A stretch of DNA of 20,598 nt. Origin: Saccoglossus kowalevskii (Eukaryota; Hemichordata; Enteropneusta; Harrimaniidae). The notes beneath the pieces were generated by a model. It was not told the origin of the DNA. It saw only the letters and a list, made by a program, of their open reading frames with translations, and did no database searches. The stretch spans positions 1 to 20,598 of the forward strand of contig NW_003142749.1 in NCBI RefSeq assembly GCF_000003605.2. Direction: 5' to 3'. The first letter of the stretch is position 1. Every line of letters begins with the position of its first letter. A program made the position numbers and the translations under genes. Positions 1 through 10,600 of this stretch are shown one piece after another.

Positions 1-90
1 TTTCCTCGACCAACACAGTAACTATATCCCTCCCGACCAACATAGTAACAATCTCCCTCCTCAACTAACATAGTAACAATCTCATTTCCC
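1..90. repeat. Minisatellite, about 28-bp unit, cut by the window edge
   Basis: Three imperfect tandem copies share the core CAACATAGTAACAATCTC. The AACAC/AACAT anchors fall near 12, 39 and 67, so the period is 27-28 bp. The first copy carries CACAGTAACTAT instead of CATAGTAACAAT. The array probably continues to the left of the window. No coding content is seen. Confidence 0.7.
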
Positions 91-1401
91 CTTTGTCAAA
101 TTCAAGTTTATAATCTTTTAAATTTAAAATACTAGTAGTATATAATTAAACCGGCAAAACTGTAGATCTAAGGTATATTGTAAAACATTCTCTGTCTGAA
201 ATTCAAAACAAGATTAGCGTAACAATTCATGTGAGGTATACACCAATTAATGTGTCATGCACAGTGACTGGTGTGACCATTCTTTTGATTCCTTTCAAAT
301 GTAAGCAATAATATAGTTTCGATTAACATGGAAACTAAACGAGCAACATAACTGGCACGCTCTTTGCGTTCTACGCTAATATGTATTATGTAAGGCACTA
401 TACAAATTCAAATTTGCGTAATGAGAATTATGTGTGTGATTATGTTTGAGAAATAGGGTATGACATTTGTACACCATAGTAACCCATGGTTACAACCTCT
501 TTTCTAACTAATAGCCTATTTGAACTACATTTAGTCAGCGTGTTTTACCAAAGAAACTATGCTAAATCGAAGCTCTGTCTAATATGATGGTTGTACGCAT
601 GATTTATTGTGTTGTGTTACGACGGAAAAAACGCTGCGATAGTCTAAAATCTTGAATAAACGTGTATAAGCTCTGAAATCCATGAATTAACGTGCATTTG
701 TTATTTAATTAATTGTGCGCATCGACTGATATGTCCACGTGCATACTTTTGATATCGTTAATGAATAGCTAAATTATAACAACTGTAAGAAAAACAAGTT
801 CTTTGCTTTTTCGTCGCCGCAACAGTACTCATACGTGTTTCTTGCGTGCAATGTCTGTTTCATTTTGTATTTGAGGGACAGCACTGTTTGAATGTTGAGA
901 GTCAACGCAAGTTATGGTTCAATTACGACAAGTTGGTCGAATGCAACCGAGAAATTCAACGTGCAAATTGCTTTCCCGTACTTGGTACATTGGATTTGGT
1001 GCCAATTCAATCTTTTCTGTTTTTTTAATTATTAATGTTAAATGTATGAAATTATCAATGTGTAAGGTTTGAACAACTCACATAATGATACCAGTTCATC
1101 GTAATGACATTATGTGAAAGCCCGACTATAATCCCTTTTGTGTTCTCGGTTCTCGTTTGCAGTCTTGCGGAAAACGTTTATATAGTCCTAACGTAGCACT
1201 GTGTATATTACAACAAATAAAGGCCTCTCCTACGTCAGCAACTTGGCATGGTATTTTACTTATGACATACATGCCTGGATGTCCAGTAAAGCAAAGAACT
1301 ATCGTAGATGAACATGTGCGTCGTCAGATATAGCGGATGGATAACGAACGGGAACTTCTCCCGTCAAACTACCCACACACGTAAACAATTAAATTAGAGA
1401 C
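91..1401. other. Upstream flank of the TPR gene, no gene seen
   Basis: AT-rich sequence without a convincing exon on either strand. An open frame at 846-1028 has no recognisable domain and no coding-like composition. This stretch should contain the promoter and 5' untranslated region of the gene starting at 1402, but no core promoter can be proved. A TATA-like TTTATATAG lies at 1177-1185. Confidence 0.5.
1177..1185 (+). promoter_or_regulatory. Possible TATA-like element
   Basis: TTTATATAG lies about 220 bp upstream of the predicted start codon at 1402, a plausible distance if the 5' untranslated region is short and unspliced. TATA-like strings are common by chance in sequence this AT-rich, so this is only a candidate. 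Confidence 0.15.
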
Positions 1402-1636
1402 ATGGGACAACGCCCCGCGGCTGGGGCTGAATGGAAGACACAGCTTTCGACAAGGGCTCGGGAGAATCTCCACCGAGCCCGCACTTCGGTTGACGTGATG
1501 TTGAAGGAGAAAGAACGACTCGGGCAAGAGAAACTGCGACAGGAGTTCGCCGCGAACGCTGATCGGGTAAAGCACGTGTACTCGAGGCAACGGGAGGAGT
1601 TCGGCGACGTATTTAAGCAGAATTGGAAGCTGTTAA
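1402..1636 (+). CDS. TTC34: Exon 1: start codon and charged coiled-coil-like N-terminus
   Basis: The ATG sits in GAC-ATG-GGA, with a purine at -3 and G at +4, a good animal initiation context. The 78 complete codons encode a strongly charged helix rich in Arg, Lys and Glu (ENLHRARTSVDV, EKERLGQEKLRQEF, YSRQREEFGDVFKQNW) with coiled-coil character and no TPR. The sequence is more GC-rich than its surroundings and keeps an open frame to the splice site. The exon end is uncertain. The donor at 1637 (AA|GTAGGT) leaves one base and joins exon 2 in frame as Ser79. The stronger-looking donor at 1641 (AG|GTAAGT) leaves two bases and meets TGA just inside exon 2. An unseen exon in intron 1 is the other explanation. 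Confidence 0.65.
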
Positions 1637-4600
1637 GTAGGTAAGTTTGTTGTATATCACATGTGTTCGTCATATCAGGTACCTGTGTGTGCACGGTACA
1701 ATACATTGTTATTTTTGTTACAAGACGATCGCATGTAATTTAGTTCGTGAGTGAAATACGGCATACATTTACATTACTGATGAGATTAGTTATAAATCTC
1801 TAGAGGAACGAGGCGGCTCTAACTTTTAATTACTTAACAATAGATTATGATAATTGCTCAATATCAGTTTGGCAACCTATATTAATTTTTTCCAACCGAT
1901 TGTTTATATAATACGCGTTTCTCACACGGTTCTCTTAAATTTATTGCACACACATTAAAACCCTTGATTGGAATTGAACATTTCTCGCATTTTTGTACAT
2001 GATATTCGATCGATTAAATTATTTGATGCTATATCTTCACCTAAACGACCCTTGGTACATTTTTTTATTGACTTGACATTGAAATTGTTCTTCAAAATAG
2101 TTGACCGTCCCATGCAGCTGCCTAACAGCACGTATCGAATGTAACACGCTGTTATTACATTTACATTTTCACTTCAAGTCACGTTTCTGGGCACTGAGAA
2201 TTATTCTTTCAATTTTAGTGTCCTATATTTGACTGTTATTAGTACGGAAATCTAATTCGAGTATAACTAATTAAAGAGATACAAAACTACCAAAATACGC
2301 CTCATCTTATGTGACTTATGTTTTGTGTCAGTTTCAGGCCCTCTATCTTCGCACACTAACAAACGGAAACGGAAAAAAATACGTAAAAAAAGTAATACTG
2401 TCACAGCTATCACAATTTCTGTTAGGATCAAATGACGTGGTTAATCGTAACTATAGTTACTCAAGTTAGAAAATCCTAAATAATTATAAACGATAATATA
2501 ATACAAATACAATCTCTGGTTACCATGGTAACCATTTGTTGCCATTCCTAAATAAATATAAACGATAATATAATAAAAATAATGTTTAATTTGGGAAAAA
2601 CTCTATGGTTTCTATGGTAACCATTTGTTGCCATTTTTAAATCAATATAAACGAAAATACAATAAAAATAATGTTAAATTTGGGAAAACTTACCGGTTAC
2701 TATGGTAACAATTTGTTGCCGCTTGGTGTCGGTTATGTTGCATATACTCAACATCAGAGTCAACGGTCAACGTGAACCTGCTTACAAGCCTGTGCCTGAT
2801 TGGCTACCTAACCCTAACAGTCAGGCCAATCAGAGAGCAACTTGTTTTGTTTTTTCTGGACGCAAGTTCTGTATATGCTTCGACTCAAATGGTCTGTCAT
2901 ATGTCATATCGAATTTGTTTTCACAAATAACGGTGTTTATCTCATAGTTAGACAATGTTCATTCATCAGTATATATTATTAGACGCGGTAATTCCCAACG
3001 TCTTAATAATGTAAATTTTGTGGTTCATGGTATTTTGAACTCGATGTCGACTTTACGGGCGTGTTTTTTTCCGGAAATTGCAGCTTATAAATAAAATTAT
3101 CATACCTTTTCTTGATAATGTTATCAGATGTTCTTAGAAAGAAAATGATGAAAGTTAGCTAATTGCTTCAATATTACCATGGTAATGAAGTCGAATTGTT
3201 TTAATTTTGTTTTGCTTTACTTCAAAAAAATGGATCAGAGAATTTAATGCAAGAAGTAATACAAATTTGAAAAATGTAATACACATCCTATTGTTTCTGT
3301 GTTTTCTTCTTGGTTTACCTCAATATTTAAATTCGTAGAATGCATATTTAAAAGGTGCATACACGTGACATGCGTATTATTTACCTCACATACTTATTTC
3401 TATTAGATTCTCCCATTATTTCCGGTTCAAATGGCCGCCGAGATCTCGTTGAGAACGAGAGAGACAGGAGCTTGGATTATGCACCAACTCCCGGTGTAGT
3501 GTTTCATTATCTCTCCAGTCCGTCATGCCTCCGCCATTTCAAATACAACGGAAACAGAGGCGCAATGGCAGAAGAGAATATAACTCTTTTTGAGTGGTCA
3601 AAAAAATCGCCCTCTCGTTTTTCAACGATATCTTGCATCTTGCGGCGGGGGAGTCGTCACCTGCGCATGCGTTAGACGGCCAGAGCGTGTCATTTTTACA
3701 AACAAGCGTCTACCCATGAACCTTTGCATTTTTAGCATGCGTTGTTATCGTGCGCCGGTGACGACCACTCCGCTTTAAGTTTACTCACATCGGCTATCAC
3801 ATTATCACTGAGATTTCCTTGACTTTTACAATACGGTTTTATATTACTCTGTTGTTCACAACAACCCGATCAAATATGGTCACCAAACTACTTTTGGCAC
3901 GAAACCCATAAAAAGGTCTCCTCATATTTCAAAATTGCTTTCGGTTACATATGTCGAAAAAATCACATGTCGTGATGAGATGGGTACTTATTGTTGTCAT
4001 TAATCATTACACAATTCTGACGAATGCTATTTAGTTTTGGTGAAATAACTCTTCAAAGTTTTTTCTTCAAAAATATATTTTATGTTGGGTAAAAATAAAA
4101 TAAAATCGATTATGTGTGTTTAACACTAATAAAAACTATCGAAATCCTACATTGTGATAAACATTTCGCCTCTAGGAAGTCTAACGACATTAAATCAAAC
4201 TATATCACACATATATGCGTCAGTTCCAACACTGAGAGTCACTTGTCTTTCCTTACTGATTTTTGTGCAAATTGCGAACAGAAGTACTGGCGCTGAATAT
4301 ATTATTGCCATAGTAACCATTTCTGTTAGTGAATGAATTGAACACAGGCAGTACATGGTTGGTAGCGACAATCATGAACTTGACGTTGACAAAACGTAGC
4401 AGTGAAGGATAGAAGTCAAGTGCACATAATGTTATGGGAATGGAGAGTGATTAACGTCACGGCGAAAACCGATAAAACTCAACCAGTTGCGACTGCCATT
4501 TATGTTTTCGACGTTTAACATATGTTTAGAGGTATCGGTGCACGGTTGTCACTGGCAACCAATTAAGTCGAGGACCATTAAATCCACCTGTGACAGTTCG

Positions 4601-7600
4601 ACACCACCACGTGACGATATCAGGTAAAATATCGTGGCGATTTACGGGCCAGTAATGGTCGTCATATTGTGATAATTTATCCCGGTAGCCAAAAAACAAA
4701 TATATATATATAATTCGCCGCGAATTCCAGATTTATTCATCAAATAATAAGAGGGTATATTATTTTATGACCAACCATATGAAATGTGTCTTTTCTCAGA
4801 TTCCAGAAAAACAGTCTGAAATCTCAATCGATTGTCACACCACCAGATGAACCCACTAACTGTAAGTAACCTCACCAATCGTATTAATTCTCCTAACTTT
4901 GTAGTACTGATAGTTCCACGCGCAATACGATGACATGTTTTCCAGTTCAACCGACTTGTTCCGCTACGCTGACAAAAACCAAGCCGTGCAAAGCAAGTCT
5001 CCATTTACGTTTGACGCTTTAAAACGATATAAGGTGACGACACTGAATACCAGTCGCAGTTCCAACGTAATTTGTTGTCCTGGGTACCACGGTGTATATT
5101 TATTACCACCCGCCGTTTCGTGTTCTCCCAATATTTCAACTATTTCCAGTGACGATTATTGAGTAATGATTACTGCCATGTCGACCCAAGATGATATACT
5201 ATATCCCGGGGGAATGTACGTCAAATGAGTGCTCTGACAGTCTTAATTAAAGGGAACGGCGTCGGGGCCTGGAGTGAAAAGTTCATTCTGTGTTTATCCA
5301 TGAGTACTGACAACTACAGGCGTGTATGATTGGTATATCAGTGTAACGAACAATTCGTGAACGCATGACAAAATTTCATGTGTTTTTTTATGCATTTCGG
5401 CGAAAACGCATCGCCATTACTGTTTTTTAAATCTGTGTACTAAATATTCAAAATTCGAGTTGATCAACACCATTATTACACTTTTCCCGTGTGCCAGTAC
5501 TTGTTTAATATTTTTATTTTAATCACAGTGCGTTGATTTTTGAACATTTTCGGTCAACTATTTTCTGAACATATGTGGTTCTACTTCAATTATGACATTC
5601 CTCCGTTCAATACCGCGTACTCACAGCCCCAGTATGCCGTACGCCGAGAGGTATGATATACCGACTGAACCCGTCAGTTTACATACTACCGGTTCAGTAA
5701 CTCGATGAGCCCTCGGGAAATACACCCATAACACAGTGTTTTACGCGTGTTATTGATTTTGTGAAGTTGCCCTGAAGTATTGGATTCTTAATACTTGCAC
5801 GCGACAGTAATTTGCGCAGACGGCGGTGGGCGAGGACAGAATTCTTGAGTCGATGATCTGCCTGTATAAGCCCATAGCATCTGTCGTGTCGTGCTGCGCA
5901 GCTATTTAATAAAAAAAAAGCGGGATTAAAGTCAGGTCGGCTCTCAACTTACAATATAGTTTGAACATTTCAGCACATGTCGTGTCTTATCCTCGGTTTA
6001 GAACAGATAAATCTCTTATTTAGGACCTGTGGTTTTATTGTTGTTGTCTTCGTTATCGTTGTCGTAGTTGTCAGAGTTTACGAATTTATGTTCCCTCAGC
6101 CTGACCACCAAACTCAACTTTCGCCACCTTTCACAAAATAAATCTGCATAACATTTTACATATTATTAATAGTCAATGGGCAGTTATATTTATTTAATCC
6201 ATAATTATCCAATAAATAACGGAAACAAACATCAATGTGACGAATTTCACAAAACTTGTTGACACTTGCCACCGCAGACAAAATGTAAGTCGCTTTATAA
6301 AGTAGTTCCGCGGAAGTTTTGTCTCTTATTTTCAATAATGACAAAAAATCTTAAAAATTGTTTTTCGGATGGTATTTATTCAATCTAAAACTAATATTCA
6401 AATTAGAGGAAATTATACTCGTATATGAAATTATTGCGCCATGTGATATTATAATATGTACCACGATCTTTTTCACTTTAAAATCCGAATCGGGAACCTC
6501 GGCAGTGTGCCCATTTAGCAAGTTTTGTTTGAAGACTGATCAACAGTCAACTAGCTGAACTGTTATTTTGACTCAGGGTTCCTACAAAATCAGTCCAGGG
6601 CATACTGAACTTCAGTTTTGTCCTTTGTGCCGTTCATGTATTGTATACATCGCTTTAAAAAAAATAAAGACAATCTTTTCTCTGGAACATTCAATGCGAG
6701 CCTTAGAGACGATAAGGTCACGTAGTTAGGACCATTATATAAATATACAGCATATTTTTTGCTTACTCTGAATTTTTAATTCCATCGCCACTGTTTCTAT
6801 TGATCAGTATTAGTTTCCATAAACATTTATTAAGTAATATGCATTTAATTACTGAATAATATTTTTATTTTATTTTCCGTCGGTCGTAGCATCACTCGGT
6901 GATAGCCGCGGTAATGATTATGCACAAAGCAAAGCAAATGTTCGATGATGTGACACTGTCGTTACGTCTGAACTCAACCCTTTGGCTTTCACATTACGTT
7001 TCTATTAGGTTGTTTCAGATATATTCGAAAATATAGGTTAAAATGTAGGCAATAATAATTATGGACCAATTATGGACAGTTGGTACAACCAAGGCCAACC
7101 GTCCCATCATACACGAACGGTTTACACACATTTGTCTGAGAAACGCGTACTATTCCAAATTTTCACTGCGATCATTTTCAAAACATTAATTTTTTTTTAG
7201 AAATGTCCGCACACACTACATTGTTTCCACCGAATCACAACGCTTCATAGTATATCCTGTGCCGGTCTAAAACTAGTAATATAAAAAAATATTATATGTT
7301 GAAAGGCAATAAATCGATAATAATTACAAAACAAGGTGGCTATAATCGTCATTTTAGTTTCAACTTATTAGTTTGGCACTGTTTTCTGTTTCATCAGACC
7401 GGCAGGATAAACTGCAGTGGTGTATCTTTTGTTTTGATTGTATTTCTGGACTTAATTAACCATAATTGACTAATGATCGTACAAATACCTATGGCTATAT
7501 GCACTAAATATGATATTTCCTAACAGCCGGGCGCACTTGTGGCATTTAATAATTAAAAATTCTTGTTTTCTTTATTCGATCAGTCACTTCGTCCTACGCA

Positions 7601-10600
7601 TCGTCAGGAAGTACCTATTAATTGTTATTCTGATTCACACCGCCGCGATTTACAAATTGAATTCTGTAGAAATCACCTCGCGGTGAAGTCGTATACAGGG
7701 GTTCAAATTTCCCCGAATGGGGTCTGTGCGTGATTTCAGACTATTGAAACAGACATTGAAAATTTCCACCACTGTTAATTTCAAACTGTTTGACTACAAG
7801 TGCTGCCAAACCTAGTTTTCAGTTGAACGTCAACGCGTTCGTAAACCTACAGTGAGTGGTGAATTGTGCCAAGTATCATTATTGTCGTTGTGGCATCAAT
7901 TTTGGGATACACGCGCGGATTTAGTGGGAGGCGCGCTCCCTCCTTCAGCCCGCAAAAAAAAAAGTTGACAAATCAATTGACAAACCCAGCCCACCGGAGG
8001 ACTACTTCTGCCACTTCCATAGGAGCTCGCTCCCTGCTTACCGAATTTCTGGATCCGCCAATGCCTATATACATCACATTTACTTGCAAAGAATAATAAC
8101 ACCTTTATGCAAATAGAATGGTTGAATTAGGAATATGGCTAGTGTACAAACGGGGTGAGTTTTATTGTTAAAGTGGTAAAGCGACTTTGCTCCACGTGTA
8201 AATAATAGCGCCTAATTTTCACATTTGTGTATACTTCTTTACATGGAGGTTTATCTATGGATAATCTATAACAGTTGATGTGAAACTGAAGTGCTCCCAG
8301 TGTGCTCTCACGCAACCGATGACGTCATATACCAACAATGGTTTTAGGGTTTCCAAAGGACGCTCGAAAATTCCCATGTCCTTTTTAATTCAGTTGCCCG
8401 GTCATACATTCCGATCCTCTGTTCAATTTCGATCGCGTGAAGAAACGTCGCTATGGACTACATCTAGGATAAAATGTTGGAAAATCTCCTTTGTGTGTGT
8501 TTCATTCTGTTTGAAAATTTCATAATAGGCAGTCAGAGAAGGGAATCTTGCATCTCACAGACCCTGGGTCCACAAAAGACCCAAATCCCGCCTTTTAAAA
8601 CAGTCGGGATCAAATGACGAAAACGCGATATCGTCAAGGAACCATGCATGGACGACGCCATGTGATCCACAAGAGCGAAAGAAAATTGTACTTGAATGTG
8701 TGACGTATTTCTTTTATCTGATGACAGGTTATATCGTACACTACGAATAAGTTTTAGGTTTCGTTTCATGACCTTGTCTGTCGAGTCGCGACCGGCCAAT
8801 TTTCAATGATGTTTTCTGATATTTTTTTTTTAAATTTTGACGCCCGTTTGAAGTCAGACAGTAAACGTTTAAACAAGAAATGCTTTGTGGTGAAGACGGT
8901 AAACTGAAGCAATGAACAGTTGTCGACATGATGAAGTCACCTGCGCATGCGTCAGATGGCCATAGCGTGTCGTTGCCTTTGCGTTTTTAACGCGTGTTGT
9001 TATCGTCGTTTGGGACTCAATTCGCGCGTGTGCGTAGACGACGACCCTCCTGCTTTAAATGCCGTGCTGCAAACGATTTTTATTTCTGTTTACTACATGT
9101 AAACTACGCCCTCTGTGGTTACGTTATACGAAGCCATATTGCGATCACGTACATGTACGCCGCCGTGTACACATCGTTATTGACCCGGACCAGCTCAAGA
9201 GGATATCGAATATCGCATATAGAAGTTTTTGAATAGGTTCACTCTCGGTGCCACAACAACTTGAGTAAACAGTACACAAAGACGAGAGAATACAAACAAA
9301 TTAAATCAATTGCACGACAAACGCTCACAATATCCGATTCCAATAAAGAGTGGCGGGTCACGTCTTTGGTCGCCGACAGCAGTTTTCTATGGAATATTCC
9401 CGAATGCATGTAACTTCCCCGACGATAAAATGAAATATTATAACCATTCAACTAACAATGACTTAGATTTGTCCATTCGAAGGACCACTCTGTCTGAACA
9501 AAGAACTAAATCTTGGCTTCATCCGAGATATTTTACCGCCTGCTACATGGCTCAATGACTTTCGTTCAAGTTTATTATCATTATATTATTATTCGTAGTG
9601 CACGATTCGCTGTAGAAAATGAATTATCACAGATGTAACCCTACACGAAATATATGCTATTATAATAGAACATTTGGCGGGATTTTTTACAATAGACAAA
9701 CACGATTGTGGACTAATTGCTGTATTTTTAGATGGAAATTCGATGCAACTTTGTTGAAATGCGATACGCTGCATTGGTGACCAACTCGACACGCGCGTCA
9801 CAATCGTACCTACGGTTGTGTTTCCCACCATTTACTTAACGATGGTACTAGTCGGATGTACTGCGGGGTGTGTTCTTCAAATGAATGTTTTGCCGTCGTA
9901 CGGTCGGGTTTCATACTGCAATAGTGACAGGTTGTATTTTAAATTTCTTCTGCAGGTCCTGACTACCTGTTGGTGACTCAGAAATCATCCCAAGGCTGTC
10001 GCTCTCGGAAACTTCGTATTACGCCCAATCTGAAAGTCATCGATATTTTGGAGGAAACTTTGGATTTATACTCGTTGCCATACCGTTGCCTTGACGACAT
10101 ACAACTTTCGAGTAGGAAATTGGATTTATGTTTGCACGTGGATTGCGATTCGTCGTCTATGCAGGATGTGTTCAGTGACCTGACAGTTATGCCTCGTACT
10201 GGGCGAAATCTGGTTGCACCCGAATTATACCTAACGAGACACAGAAAAACGGACTCAGGTGGATCTTCTCGTAGTGACTCCGGGTTTAATTCGGCTTCTG
10301 GACGCAGCAAAAAATCGAGTCGGTCGGGTAGCTCGCAGGTTAGTTTCGTTTCGTTGACTCGCGATAGAGCCGAGGCATTCTGTATTGAAGGGGATATGGA
10401 ACGACTCGATAATCGGCATGAAAAGGCAGTGTCCGCTTACTGTCGGGCTTATTCGGAAGAGCCGAAGTACGCGATCGGGCATTTAAAAACCATTCCGAAA
10501 GAATCACTTGATATTACGATCAAATTATTGGAGGAATGGTGTCAGTTTACGGAAGAGGCCCAGGCGAAACGATCTCGCAATGGGGTGAACATAAACTGCG

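Larger units (their letters stand above)
2470..2717. repeat. Tandem array, 88-89 bp unit, about 2.8 copies
   Basis: The blocks ATAAACGATAATATAAT, a TTTGGGAAAA segment and ATGGTAACCATTTGTTGCC recur in order. The ATGGTAAC anchor falls at 2525, 2614 and 2702, a spacing of 89 and 88 bp. The first copy lacks the TTTGGGAAAA part and diverges there. Each copy carries one X-box-like palindrome. The array is intronic and non-coding. Confidence 0.85.
1637..9955 (+). other. Intron 1, about 8.3 kb
   Basis: Runs from the donor at 1637 (or 1641) to a good acceptor, TTTCTTCTGCAG, at 9944-9955. Open frames inside it (for example 3355-3675, 4935-5162, 8280-8525, 9310-9558) show no recognisable domain and probably are noise. 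Identifiable contents are the X-box tandem array (about 2470-2717), two TTAA-bounded elements (3640-3778 and 8931-9058) and a repeat-like block at 7896-8102. The stretches 1641-2440, 2720-3420, 3780-7890, 8105-8930 and 9060-9940 hold nothing else I can name. A small missed exon cannot be excluded. Confidence 0.6.

Noticed and set aside
1402-1420. N-terminal myristoylation (Met-Gly start)
   Set aside because: MGQRPA has Pro at position 5 and Ala at position 6 instead of the favoured Ser/Thr, so it fits the pattern poorly.
3355-3675. 106-codon open frame in intron 1
   Set aside because: No recognisable domain, and its end lies inside a mobile element. Possible inverted TTCAAATGG/CCATTTCAAA strings hint at another old repeat but pair poorly.
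7685-7725. tRNA T-arm-like GGGGTTCAAATTTCCCC
   Set aside because: The loop does not have the right size when the stem is paired, and no acceptor, D or anticodon arms can be placed around it.
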